DNA from: Brachionus manjavacas
Taxonomy: Eukaryota; Rotifera; Eurotatoria; Ploima; Brachionidae
Length of the DNA: 64,000 nucleotides
Assembly: GCA_019054805.1 (NCBI GenBank)
Contig: JAHQIY010000006.1
Coordinates: 4,092,001 to 4,156,000 of the forward strand
Direction: 5' to 3'
Made by a program: the position numbers and the translations under genes. Numbering within the stretch: position 1 is the stretch's first letter; every line of letters starts with the position of its first letter. This document shows positions 28,101-40,445 of the stretch, piece after piece. Below the pieces are notes generated by a model. That model was given only the letters and a program-made list of their open reading frames with translations, was not told the DNA's origin and ran no database searches.

Positions 28101-31100
28101 GCTCAGGCGGCGCCCAACACCTCCACCACTAGCCTCGAAATTAACCCGGAGTTTTTGGCCGCCCTGCCGCCCCACATCCAAGAAGAAGTATTGACACAGC
28201 AACGCATCGAACAACAAGCTAGACAAGCCACAGCTGCAACGGCAACGGCAACAGTCACAGATGGCACGAGTGCTCCGGCGGCCACAGTCACCGCCGCCGA
28301 AGACGACAATGCCGCGTTTATGCGCACACTCACCACATCGCTACGACAAGCCATCCTAATCGACATGGATCATAGTCAGATAAGCGCGCTGCCCGACGAC
28401 TTGGCCAACGAGGCTCGTGCTCTGCAGCAGCAGAGAGAGCGCGACATGGACTTGTTTTCGGCTGCGCATCGGGGCCGAGTCCTGGGCACGGGCGGCTCGT
28501 ACATTTCGTCGCTAGGTCGCGGCTATCGCATCACATCGAATCGAGGCCTCGAGGGCATTTACAACGTGGCCTCGTCTCTCCTCAACGACAACTACATATA
28601 CACAGGACAAACACGTGACTTTACGCGTCTAAGACGCAATTTGCGTCACGACCCGGGAACATTTTTCACCGCCTCAAACTCAGCACAAGCGGCTGCCCAC
28701 TTGGACAAGGTCAAGAGCGGCCGTCAACTGCTCGACCACGAGTCCATAGCGTGTCTGCTCGTGCTTTTGTTCATAGAGGATCCGCGCATGAACATGACCA
28801 AGCTTCATCGTGTGGTCAGAAATTTGTGCATTCACAAGCCGAGTCTGGCGTGGATTATCAAGGCGCTGTTGTGCATATTGGAAAAGGTGTCGGGCAAGCC
28901 CACCGATGCGTCGAATCACCAAAGCGACTTGGACTCAAAGCAAACGCCCTCTGTGTCCAAATCGGGCAAACACTTGTCCAAAAGTCCCGGCTCGCTCAGC
29001 AAAGAAACGCACAGCTATCAGCCAAGTTGGCTCACCATGTCCATTGACGGACCGTTCGGCTCCAAGACCAACGTGTTCACCATAGTGAAGCCGACGAGCA
29101 ACAAAAAGTCGAATTCAAAATTGACACCGTCGGCGTCCGCCAACTACGAGCCGGCCGCCAATTTGCCATCTATTCTCATCAATCAGCAAGCGTGTCCGTC
29201 CATACTCAAGCAAATATTGGAGATATTGACGACGTTGGCGCGCGGAGCAAACTTCAACTTTTTTCCGCGCTCGACCAGCTCGCCATCCTCCAAAGCCCAG
29301 TCCAAGTCACACTTCTGGGACATTGTGGTCAAACTAGACCAGTCCAAGAACAAAAACTCCAAACTAACAAGTCAAATGTCGTCGATTAGAGAGCAACAAG
29401 TGCTCAGCGAATTCGAGTCCGACACCGACTTCAATGTGGAAAATTCGCCTCTAGCTCGTCTCATGTCCGCTCTCGACTATCCAGTGCTCAAAAGCAATCC
29501 GTTTCTAATGGACAAAATGTTCACGTGCTTGTCCTATGCCAGCTCGGCCATAGCCACCAGTGACTTGAAGCTAAAGTCAGCAGCAACAGCAGCAGCAGCA
29601 ACATCAGCAGCAACAGCAGCAGCAACAGCAGCAACAGCAGCAACAGCAGCAACAGCAGCAGCAACAGCAGCAGCAACAGCAGCAACAGCAGCAGCAACAT
29701 CAGCAGCAGCAACTGTAGGAGCGTCGTCATGTGACACACACGAGAACTTGAACAACGAAGCCGTTTTGTCCAAGCAAATCGAGCTGGTGGTCAATGTGTT
29801 GAGACAAAAGTTGTGCACCCACGACAGCTTGCAGCAAGCGTACACACTGTTGAACAATTTGTCCAAGATAAACAGCGCCACTAGGACCATGATATTGAGG
29901 CATTTGTTGAAGGGCACGCGCGGCCTCGGCCTCGCTGTGTGCAACGAAATCGAAGTGTTGCTAGACGAAGCGGTCAAGTACAACGAGAGCATGGCGGCTC
30001 AGATGCAAATTGGCGAGGAGAGCATGGAGAGCACGGCGGCCACCACGTCCCAAAAATCCACACAACAACATCAAACCCAACAAAATCTCATCGACAGCTA
30101 CTCCAATTTGGTCATATCGTCGCCAAAAACAAAACAAACAAGAGAACTTCAATTGCCGTCCATGTCGGTGCTGGTGCAGAAAAATTCGAATCAAAAATTT
30201 TTTGTGCGCCTAATCCGCTTGATCATAAGTCTCAGAGAGACGATCGAAAAAGAGGCAAAGAAGAAAAAGAGTGGCCAGCAGAGCAGCAGCAGTGGCAGCG
30301 GTGGCAGCAGTGATGAGGTTGAACAGCTGGCGCGCCTAAGCACCGAGCTCGATTTGGAGCAGCTGTGGCACAAATTGAGCGAGTGCTTGAGTGTCCTCAA
30401 GTCGCTCAGCGACCCGTATGCAGTGCTCATACTGCAGCAAACAGTCGAGGCCTTTTTCTACGTACACGCCACCCGCAAGGACAAAGACGAAACCAAAAAA
30501 CGGGAAAAAGAGACCAAAGAAACCCAGTTGTCACATTTGGACACGGATACAGCTGCCATGTCGCCCAGCACCCACACTCACACAATCACTGAGCAACAAA
30601 GCGACATCGAAGCCATCATGCAAAGCATTGCCAACGAAACGTCGCCCGATACCAAAAAATTTCTCGAATTCGCGCTCACACACCGCACCGTTCTCAATCA
30701 CATACTGAGACAAACGTCAAACAACTTGAGCGAAGAGCCGTACTCGGTGCTGGTCGATTTTACGCGCATGCACACTCACATACTTGACTTTGACGTGAAG
30801 CGACGCTACTTTAGACAAGAGCTGGACAAGCTCAAGGAGAGTATACGCGGCGTCGACCTGGCCATTCACGTCAGACGCAACCACGTGTTCGACGACTCGT
30901 TCCGCGAGCTCAACAGACGCTCGCCCGACGACTGGAAGCACCGATTTTACATTGTGTTCGAGGGCGAAGAGGGCCAGGACGCTGGTGGCCTGCTCCGCGA
31001 ATGGTACATGATCATATCCAAGGAAATATTCAATCCGGACTATGCCCTGTTCATGATAAACCCAGGCGACCGAGTCACATACATGCCCAATCCGTCCTCT

Positions 31101-31934
31101 CACTGCAATCCCAATCACTTGAGCTACTTTAAGTTCATCGGACACATAATCGCCAAGGCCATATTTGACAACAAATTTTTGGACTGCTACTTTACGCGAG
31201 CCTTCTACAAGCACATACTCGGAGTGCCCGTCAAATACACCGACATGGAGAGTGTGGACAATGAATTTTTCAAAAATTTGGTCTCCATTCTCGAGTCGGA
31301 CATCGAGTCGTTTGGCATCGACTTGTACTTTACAATTGACATAAACGAGTTTGGTGTCACACAGTCACGTGACTTGAAGCCCAATGGCAAAAATATCAAG
31401 GTTACCAATGAGAACAAGCAGGAGTATGTGCGCTTGTTGTGCCAGGAGAAAATGATCGGCTCAATACGCCAACAAGTGTCGGCCTTTTTGCAAGGCTTCT
31501 ACGAAATCATACCCAAAAGTTTGATATCTATTTTTAATGAGCAAGAGCTTGAGCTGCTGATATCCGGCTTGCCTGAGATTGATCTCGAAGACTTGAGACG
31601 CAACACCGAGTATCACAAGTACACTGGCAATTCGCTGCAGATCCAGTGGTTCTGGCGCGCTCTCAAGTCGTTTGACAAAGAGGATCAGGCGAAATTTTTG
31701 CAATTTGTGACCGGCACGTCAAAAGTGCCATTGCAGGGATTTGCCAAATTGGAGGGCATGAACGGGCCGCAAAAATTCCAAGTGCACAGAGACGACCGGG
31801 ACACGTCCCGATTGCCGTGTGCGCACACATGCTTTAATCAGTTGGATTTGCCGGCGTATGAAAATTTTGAAAAATTGAAGAGCATGTTGCTCTTGGCAAT
31901 CAGGGAATGCTCGACCGGATTTGGCCTGGCATAA
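16234..31934 (+). CDS. HUWE1: HECT-type E3 ubiquitin ligase HUWE1 (4 exons, one giant)
   Basis: Giant E3 ligase that ubiquitinates many nuclear and cytosolic proteins. Exons 16234-16275, 16325-16786, 17350-17565 and 18579-31934 are all phase 0 and total 4,691 residues (human 4,374). The start MKIDRKF matches the human N-terminus. From N to C terminus: armadillo-like DUF908/DUF913 region (to about residue 700); poly-Gln (about 1400); UBA (about 1448-1495, [16 protein letters not shown]); second poly-Gln (about 1675-1690); WWE (about 1738-1805); poly-His; a long Asp/Glu tract (about 2500-2770); ubiquitin-binding UBM repeats ([18 protein letters not shown], about 3356-3530); Ala/Thr tract (about 3908-3950); and HECT (about 4328-4691). 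The catalytic Cys is at 31830-31832 (residue 4658) in [10 protein letters not shown], 33 residues from the end as in human. The last exon is one 13.4-kb open frame of balanced GC. Confidence 0.97.
16889..16930. repeat. Near-perfect hairpin in HUWE1 intron 2
   Basis: GCACGGTCTTAAATCGTAA (16889-16907) is followed after three bases by its reverse complement (16911-16930), with one mismatch. Such a tight 19-bp stem will extrude as a cruciform or fold in the pre-mRNA. The loop is too short for a standard microRNA precursor. Confidence 0.7.
17740..18405. repeat. Duplicated and inverted repeats in HUWE1 intron 3
   Basis: A 28-bp perfect inverted pair, beginning TTTTTTCCATTTTCTC, lies at 17962-17989 and 18175-18202. 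Between its arms is a second small palindrome, AGGTGATACATTCAATGCAT and its flank. Outside the arms, about 17740-17885 and 18270-18405 are diverged direct copies of each other; both contain TTTCCACTTT, a run before ATTAC or ATTAT, and AATTAATTAGA. The intron appears to hold a transposon-like or duplicated block; no coding capacity is seen. Confidence 0.5.
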
Positions 31935-32095
31935 GCTAGTTATTTCTTTTTTCTTTCTTTCTTTCTTCTCTTTTTTTCTTTTTTTAGTTCGAAAAGGAAA
32001 CCCAGTGTGTTAGTTTTTGTTCGAGGCCGTTTTTCCACAAGAAAAAGTTCAACTTCATTCAGTTTTTTTTTTGTTCATCTCAAATTTTTATTTTA

Positions 32096-32133
32096 AATAA
32101 ATTTATAAATTTAATATAATTATTTTGAATAAA
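32096..32133 (+). promoter_or_regulatory. Candidate HUWE1 polyadenylation signals
   Basis: AATAAA occurs at 32096-32101 and again at 32128-32133, 160-200 bases after the HUWE1 stop codon. The intervening 3' UTR is pyrimidine-rich (repeated TTTCTT). Either hexamer could serve as the signal; the sequence alone does not show which is used. Confidence 0.5.
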
Positions 32134-32151
32134 TCCTTTCGACATTTATAC

Positions 32152-32172
32152 ATATATATATATATATATATA
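32152..32172. repeat. (AT)n microsatellite
   Basis: About ten alternating AT units directly follow the HUWE1 3' region, with a further short AT run just after it. Confidence 0.85.
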
Positions 32173-32629
32173 ACATATATATTCAAGTCATTATCAAAGA
32201 TAATTCACTAATTTTATCTTCTTTTTTTGTTTCTTTCTTTTGACCTTTAATGGATCGATTTTTTCTAAGTTTTAAAGATATTAAAGCTGTAAAAAATAAA
32301 AAAAAAACACAAAAAATTTTTTTATTTAATTTCCTATTTGTTTCGAATACAATTTTAAATGCAATCTATGCATTTTATTTGTTCTAAATTTAACTATGTA
32401 GAATTTTACTTAGAATTCATTTAAAACATTTTAACTAAATTAACATATATTGAATACAAAAAGTAATATTAAATCACATTAATTATTAAAACCCATAATA
32501 ATAAACATCTGAAATGCTAAAGTTCAATATTAAAAATTTTGGAAGTAAATTTTTTGCATTTTTTTAGCTTCATTTAATTAAAAACATCCATCCAAATTCT
32601 CTTTAAAAATAAAAGATTCTCAAAATTTA

Positions 32630-32700
32630 TTGAAACTTAATTTATTTTTTTGATCTGGAAAAATTAGATTAATTAATCAAAAAAATAAATTAAGTTTCAA
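32630..32700. repeat. Perfect 25-bp inverted repeat
   Basis: The arm at 32630-32654 starts TTGAAACTTAATTTATTTTT. Its exact reverse complement lies at 32676-32700, with a 21-bp spacer. It abuts the LINE fragment that starts at about 32701, so it may be a hotspot or a scar of the insertion. Confidence 0.85.
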
Positions 32701-33038
32701 TCAATCCCATTCCGTCAACCAATTCAAGAACAGACTAGATAAGTACAGACGTAAGGAGAAACCTACTATGGATGAAGTCCTGAGGCTCGGTAGAATCGAC
32801 ACGAGGCAATGGTGACCTAACGAATAACAATCTACAGTCTGATGAAGGCAGAGCTGGAAAAGTGGCTCTAAACACAGAACACGCTATCACCCAAGCCAAA
32901 TGGAGCATCGGACCCAAGTTCACAATCATCTTTTAATGAATTATATACTGACATAATGAATTTACTGATTAAGTGTACATACCACAGTTACCATAGATGG
33001 GATCCTAGTCAACAAGCTAGCAAGCTTGTTGTAACTTA

Positions 33039-33102
<64 letters not shown>

Positions 33103-33105
33103 TTT
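32701..33105 (+). mobile_element. 5'-truncated non-LTR retrotransposon (LINE) 3' end with (TTA)n tail
   Basis: From about 32703 one frame reads SHSVNQFKNRLDKYRR, then MDEVLRLGRIDTRQW and a TGA stop at about 32815. This is the C-terminal 'NxFKNRLDKYW'-type tail of CR1/jockey-like LINE reverse transcriptases. A roughly 200-bp 3' UTR follows, then a stem-loop AACAAGCTAGCAAGCTTGTT (33011-33030) and about 20 TTA/ATT units (33038-33101). The microsatellite end is typical of such LINEs. It is a dead-on-arrival 5'-truncated copy. The same family may have produced the fragments at 42.4 and 45 kb. Confidence 0.8.
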
Positions 33106-34115
33106 AAGTATCTTATTTTAAAAATGCTAAAAAAAATTAATTTAATAGAATTATTATTAAATGGGTATTCTTATTAATTATTTGGATTTTTTTTGGGTGT
33201 TTATTTGTTGCCAAAATTATTGCAAAAGAAATTAAAAATGAGTACATAAAAATTATTATTGGATATTGTAAAAATTAATATTGAGTATTAAAAAAATTAT
33301 TAAAAAATTTTTCTCTAACAAATGCTTTTTTTGCTAAGGTAGGTCTGCCTCTCTTTCTTTTTTGTCCGATGGATTCTGATTTAGCTATTAATGGAGGATT
33401 GACTTTTTTTAATCTAAAAGCCAAACACATGCTTGTATATGTATTCTTTTAGACGATTCTCTCTATCAAATTAAATGACTAACATGGCACAAAATGATCA
33501 AAAGCCGTGAATTTACCAGATCGGGAACGCTAAAAAGCAGAATCAGTAATCTTATTAAAATCATCTGAAGGAATGTAGAACTTATCATTTAATATTTTAA
33601 TTTCTTTCGATTCCTTATCCCATTGGTAGGAATTCGTCCACTATTTAAGGGAAATAGTTGGTTCTAAAATAAACTTTTTATAATTAATATTAGATGTATC
33701 GCGATCAAATGATATTAGATGTATCCAGATACAATATCAATTGCTCAATGTAGGAACTGGCGTAAAGCTTACCTATTTCAAAATGTTTTTTGATCTTTAA
33801 TAACTCTATTAGTAGCTTATTAAACAGATTTGCTTAAAACTAAGAATTTTACAGAACTAACTTATACTTTTTAGTGAAAAAGATACTTAAACTTTTCTAA
33901 TTGAAACGAACTTCACGACCCCAAAACTTTAAAATTCTGCAATTTTACTTTGCCAAATGCGGAATTAAAATTTTACTTTGCCACTAACACATTAAAAATC
34001 TAATTAAGATTTGTAAAGTTAAATTTCAAACTTCTATAATTATGTTGAATATTTAGAAAAAATAATTTAATTTGAAAATTTTCACCTAACAAACAATTAA
34101 ATTTTCAAACTTAAA
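33106..34115. other. AT-rich gap before the SDR gene
   Basis: No gene is recognised. A slightly GC-richer stretch at 33330-33780 has only short, stop-broken frames. It could be an old transposon relic. Confidence 0.5.
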
Positions 34116-35152
34116 ATGGAGAATCGTATCAATGCTGACTCAAATTATAAAAAAATTTTAATAAATCTTAAAAATCTACTCTTCATTTATCTTTATCACT
34201 TTTTAATTTCATTAAAAATTGTTTTATCCAGCTTCGTTCATCGACTCATTGTCCTATTCTGTCCTGAAAAGTCAATTAAAAACCAAATTGTTTTAATCAC
34301 AGGCTCTGGAGGCTATTTAGGTAAGAAAAAAAAATTTAAAAAATTTTAATTTTCCTCAAATAAATAAAATAAGGTCGACATTTGGCACTTGAATTCGCTA
34401 AACGAAACGCTATCCTAGTTCTTTGGGATGTAAACGAGGATGCTAATTGTAAAACTGTTGAGCATCTTAAAAGCCAAGGCTTCTTCAAAATCTATTCATT
34501 TAAAGTCGATTTAACTGATCAAAAAGCCATTAAATCAACTGCACAACGAATTCGATTGACTATAGGAAATGTTTCAATGGTATTGATGGTTGCTGCTGCG
34601 TCTTTTAAGGCTAAGTCCATTTTAGATACCAACTTTGAACAAGACATTGAGATGCACTTTAAAATAAGCTATTTGTCTCAACTTTGGCTTATACAAGAAT
34701 TTCTTCAGCCGATGATAAACCAAAATTTGGGTCATTTTTTGACCGTTTCAAGTAATAGCGCCTTTATTGACATGCCTTTAATATCCAGCTATGCTTCTTT
34801 TAAGCTTGCACAAACCAAACTAATCGAAACTTTAAGAGAAGAGCTAATCTTTAATGGCATTGATGGTGTTAAAACAACAATAGCCTATCCGAGTATATTA
34901 AAAGGTGGCATTGCGGATGGATTCAGTGATTCGTATGAAATGAACAAAGATGTTTATGTAAGTGGAGAGGATGCGGCAGAAAAAATAGCAAGTGCAGTTC
35001 TTAAAAATAAGGATGCAGTTTATATTCCGTCAATTCACGGATATCTTTCAATTATAAAACCGCTATTTTCAAGCAGACTTTTAGGAAAATTTGTAGCCTC
35101 AAAAGTTAAAATAAATCCAAAATATTTAAAATTAAAGCCAAAAAAAAATTGA
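34116..35152 (+). CDS. Short-chain dehydrogenase/reductase, SDR16C (RDH10/HSD17B11-13) type, with divergent active site
   Basis: Exons 34116-34320 and 34374-35152 (53-nt intron) give 327 residues. A hydrophobic N-terminal segment (about residues 18-46) predicts anchoring in ER or lipid-droplet membranes, as in relatives that oxidise retinol or steroids. The fold is clear: VLITG at the first strand, LALEFAKRNAILVLWDVNED (the Asp after strand 2), a catalytic-type SSNSA, YASFK for the YxxxK pair, and a late PS near the substrate loop. Several key motifs are altered, however. TGxxxGxG reads TGSGGYLG, so the middle Gly is Tyr. The NNAG strand reads MVAAAS. The helix-4 Asn (xxVNxxG in relatives) is Ser in FKISYLSQLW. 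The enzyme may therefore be inactive or have changed cofactor or substrate. The family call is firm; the substrate is unknown. Confidence 0.88.
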
Positions 35153-35506
35153 TAAAAATATTTTTTTTCTCAATAAACCATTCAAAAAAATACAATTAAT
35201 TAATAATTTCAATTTGTCTTTAATTGCTGATGTTAAGTCTTTTTTGATTGATTATTCACAAAAATAAAAAAAAATTAGAATTTATTCTTTCGAATTTTGA
35301 AGCAAATAATAATATTTTTCAAAGAATTAAAATGGTAAATCACCCATTTCACCTTGATTTCTTTCTAAATCTTCGAATGAAAGGTTTCTGTTTACAGTAC
35401 TAAGACTTAGATGAAAGATGTCATTGCTAATTATGAAATAGAAGATTTAAAATAGAATCGAAATTTAATCAGAACAATTTAATTTAAAATTTAATATTTA
35501 GTCATG

Positions 35507-35766
35507 CAAGCAGAGGATCGAGGATTTAAAATCCGCTGAGGGTAAAAAAAACTTCAAAATATCTCTGCAATACGGGGCGAATGTTTAAACCTCTTCATCA
35601 TAAAAATAGGGGAACCAGTTTCGACTGAGTAATAATTGCGGAGTAGATGATCAATTCGATGCAGTAGCCTCTGTGTCAGATCGGAGCCGTTGCTCATAAA
35701 GATGCTTGAAAAGGAGATGAGCACCTCCCCAGTATCCACTAGGATAGAATAGGGACTATTATTATA
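35507..35766 (+). repeat. SINE-like repeat, copy 1
   Basis: About 260 bp is roughly 80% alike by eye to 46980-47275. Shared words include AAGCAGAGGATCG, CGCTGAGGGT, TTCAAAATATCTCTGCA, GAAAAGGAGATGAGC and CACTAGGATAGAATAG. The B-box-like GATTTAAAATCC is degraded in this copy. The short minus-strand open frame across it (35554-35739) is not a gene. Confidence 0.8.
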
Positions 35767-38700
35767 TTTTGGCGTGAGGATTTTGGCGTGAAAATGCTTT
35801 GTATTTCAATTTATTTATTAGACGTTGAATGTTAAAAACAGGATTCATTCTAATTTCCTTTAATTAAATATGATTTTGAAAAAAAATCTGAAATTATTTT
35901 TCGATGATCATAAATGCTTCTTTAAAGATATTTGCATAATCCAAGAAAAAATAATGCTTTGATTTAAAATTAATTTTTAATACTGTATTTGAAAATTCGC
36001 GACGGATTAGTTAAAAATATTTTAAAAAAATGGTACACCTAGATTAGAAAAAAAGCTTAGTTTAAATGCCGTGATAGATAGAGTTTTGTTTCTATGGAGA
36101 TGCTATCTAACGATGCGTTATGTTTTTGAAGGGATTTACTTGAGTCAAAATTTAGTTAATAATTAATTAATATTTTATTTTAATGGATAAATACTTGAAA
36201 TCATATTGAAGTATGATGTGATTAATTAGCACTTAATTTCTGAAGAATCTATGCAAACAAATTTGAAATTGATGAAATGTAAATAAACAAGGATGGTAAT
36301 AGTACTTGTATAATTTTTTATTTTTTTGTATCTAATTCCCCACAATATAAATTTAGAATAAAATTTTTCTAATACTTTAAACGTATCTAACAAAATTCTA
36401 GACCAAATTATCACTCTGGTATTCAATGAACTTTTTTTGAACTTTAAAATTTAAAAAAAAAATAATTGATTTTTAATCATTTTTTTATTGAAATTAGAAC
36501 TGAATTTCAAAAAATCATGCAAATAATTTATCACTTAAAAATTTTATAGAATTTCACAGAATCTTTTATTTTTAATGATTCAAAATCAAGCTTAAGTCTC
36601 GAAAAAAATTTATGAATCAACTTAGAGTAATTAAAAATAACAAGAATAATTCGAAAAATTCAATTTAAGTATAAGTACAAGCAATATTATTTTCTGTGAC
36701 AATTCTGACATTTTATGAAACACAAAAATTTTGAAATTAGATTTCGGAAGCATTTATTCTTCTAATAGAATTTTTTAAATTTTACTTTTTATTTATTATT
36801 CTCTAATAGTCATTATTTATTAATTTTGATGTTAATTGAACTAAAATTATATTTAAAAAAATCTAACACATCAAAAATTAATTTGCCGACTTCAACCACA
36901 GATAGCATTTATTTTATAATATTTTTTTTGACATCAGATTAAAATTCAAAATGATCAAAGATTTCAGCGTTTAAATTTTTTTATCAAATAATTAGTACTA
37001 GAATACTAATATGTAATTAAACTGTATTTTTTTGAAAATTTACCTAAAAATTAAAGCTCGGTTCAGTTTTCAATTTTAGCTAAATAAAGATTGGATTGTT
37101 TTTTTTTGAAATTAGGAAAAACATAAAAAATTAATTTACTTTACTAAAAAATATTTTTTTTAATATTTTTTCAATAGAATACGCAAATTATAATCTCGGT
37201 TTCTTTAGAATTAAAGATTTTTACTCAAGTTAATCTTCACTCTAAACTCCCAAGATTTGCTTCTGGTTTAGTTATTAATTTGACTAATTGAAATTCTTTC
37301 GATCAGCTTTTCTTTTCAATACATTTAAAGATGTTCTATTTTTTATTTGTTTATTTATTTATTAATTCATTCAGTTAGAAAGACAATAAAGTAAAAAATT
37401 GAAAGAATTTTTAGTTTTATAATTTACATTTTCAACCAAAATCCAAGTAAAAAATATCAAACAATGTCATATTCATGTAAATTCATTTATCTTGTCTTGT
37501 ATCATATTGTGATGTCCAAAAAAATGTATTTTGCGAATTTCGGACATTAATTTATAATTTAATTTCAGATTATTTGTTGCTTATTTTAATTTAATTTGAT
37601 CATTTTGATTTAAAATATCTTTTCAAAAAATTTTTTTGCTCCACTCAAAAAATGAATGCAGGCTTCAATTCGACTTTATTAAATTTTAAACCTTGATATT
37701 TGCACCAGAATAAATCATATAAAAATACTGGTATTAAACTTAGTAAAATCAATTAATAGAAATAGAATGCATATTATAATTCATTAAATTTAGATGGTTC
37801 AGCCATACTAAGATTTGCTTCTCTAATTACTCAAAAGAGGACAAAAATAGTCGTTATCCTTAAATCTAATTGTTGTCGATCTCAATATGGTATTATTTTT
37901 TGTTTTCTTTTTTAATTTTGATTTTAAATCTTTATTTTATGATAGATGCTAATTAAGTTTTAAAGATTTCAAATTTATTAGATGATTAAAAAACGATTTC
38001 AAATTTTTGAAAAAACAACGCAGACAAAACATATTTTTAGATTTTTATCAGCTTTTTTTTCATTATCTTTGCTCAGTTTGGAAAGAAAATAAATTAAATT
38101 ATTTAATAATCGAATTAAACTCAAAAAGTTAAAAGTAAAGAAAATATAATTATAAATAATCAATATTTGATATTTTGATGAAATTTTACGCAATCTTTAA
38201 GTCGATTTTTCAATTGATAAATTTCTAAATTTACGTTTTAAAAAAAAACTAATTTCGTTTATTTATTTTGTTCAAATTTCGGCCTCAATTAATTAAGTAT
38301 TAATTAATTTAAAATCCTTAAAACTTTGAAATTTTAATCTTAAGACCGAATCATTTCTTAATATCACTTAAATTTAGAAAATAATTAAAACTTTTAATAT
38401 TTTATTATTATTAATTAATTTTTACAGAATGTCTTTTTTTTTAAATATTGTAGAACCACAAAAACAAAAAAACTCTCAATTTATGATTTAAAATTTAGTA
38501 TTTAAAATGCACATTCAATTTCAATTAGCTTTCTGTTAATGTTATTTTAGACTAATAACTTTGACTTGACTATGAAAAATTTTTCAGAATATCAAATTTA
38601 AAAAAAATAGACTTTTAATTCAACTTTTTTGAATAATAAAGCAATAGTGAATTATTTAAATTTGTTTATTTTTATAAGCTCTTCCTCGCAAATATAAAAC

Positions 38701-40445
38701 ATTTAAGCTTTTATTTGTCGCAAAAAACAGGAAAAGAATAGAGAGACAATTAAAAAAAATTTTTAAACCACTTCCTCATAATTGGCAAAAATTTAGATTC
38801 TAAAAATTTTGAAATAAATATTTTATTTGTTATCGTTTGTTCATGGTTCGATTTAAATATTTTTAATTTTTAATTCTATTAAACATCATAAGCCAGCAAA
38901 CCCATTTTTAAAACAGAAAATTCTCACAATAAAATTAAGCTCTGAAATCCAAGATGCTAGTTAAACTCTTTTTGCCCATTTTTCACTTTTAAATTTTAAA
39001 TTTTTAAATAATGTAGGTAGAAGCATTTAACGCATGTCTGATCCGAATAGTTCAATCACCTTACATGATCTAAAATAATATTGGATATTTATAATGATGG
39101 ATTTTAATAAAATAATCTAATCAAATCATGTTCAATTCATTTTTAAAACAAAATAATTCTGCTCAAATCTTTATAAATTATAATTCAGAAATTTTTCTGA
39201 TAAGTCTTATCATTCTAATCCTCACGAAACAAATTAAATGAGACACAATTTCATGAATGTTTCAATAATTTGGTCATTTAACTTGTTTATCGTAAAAAAT
39301 TTCGTCACGTTTTTTTGTTAAATGTTTCATTATTTAATTTTTAAGATTAATTTTTTCTATATAAAACTAAATAATGCTACATTTATGTGTTAACTTTCTG
39401 GTTATTGATTGAAGATTATACAAAAAATCATCAATTACTAATTAAAATAAAAATTTATTATTTTTGAACATTTATTAGTTTTCACCAAATTATCGAACAT
39501 ACTGTTCTTAAGAAACTCTTAGGAAAAACGGAAACTAATTAGATCCCCTAGAGGAAAATAGGTTTAAAATCGGATCGCGAAAATTTTCCAAGTTTCACAA
39601 ATTATCTTATCGGAAAATTTCAATTTTTATTATTATTTTATTAACATGAACATTGAACATTTGAGCTGATCTTCATGTAATTAATCTAATTTGGGCAAAT
39701 ACTGAATGTAGTCTAAATTTTAGACATGAAAATCTTATCATGTATCAAAATTGATTTATACAAAATTTAGGCCATAGATAACTAATTTGATAAATTTTTA
39801 TAATCAAAGCCTGCGTAAATTCCATGTTTATTTAAGTTTAAATAATTGATGTTAAAAAAGTCTAATTGATAGTTCTGAATGGTTGCTATTTACTTTTCCA
39901 TGTTAAATAATGCGCCGTTTGGAATCTTATATTTTCAATTAAAAAAAATTAAATGTTTATTCCATTCAATTAATTTTTATTTGTTCATATCATGTAAAAG
40001 TATTAAATATCGACTAATTTTCTTCTGTAAATGTTTGTAATATATAGTTAACAAATTCTAGGTGACATAGATTGATTAACTCATTACTTATCCGTTTTAG
40101 AAAATCAAATAAATAGACTGTTATTTTTCATTATTTATTATACAAATAAATAAAAGATAAAAAACTTTGGTTCGAATAAGGCCTAAAGCTGAGCTTAAAA
40201 AAAAATTGGATTATGAAACAAAGTGATTTCAAATCGAATCTTTTTATGGAATAAATAAATACAACACTTGGCAGGTATTTTTTTCTTTAAGTTCATTAGA
40301 TTTAAGCAGCAATTTTTAATTTTCCAAAAAACAAGACTCCGAATTAAGAATGATCTAGAGATTTATTGGTATTTTGTGTAGCAATTCTCCAGCAGCTAAA
40401 TAAATTTTATTAACCTGATCGAGTTAGCAAAGCTAAATTAAAACA
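35767..40445. other. 4.7-kb AT-rich gap between SDR and GPCR
   Basis: No gene, RNA gene or clear transposon was found. Open frames do not exceed about 66 codons and have A/T-driven composition (Lys, Asn, Ile, Phe). The GPCR promoter should be at the right end. Confidence 0.6.

Noticed and set aside
33038-33105. Poly-Ile protein frame
   Set aside because: It is the (TTA)n microsatellite tail of a LINE.
32942-33105. CRISPR-like array
   Set aside because: Only a trinucleotide microsatellite is present. There are no spaced repeats anywhere in this eukaryotic window.
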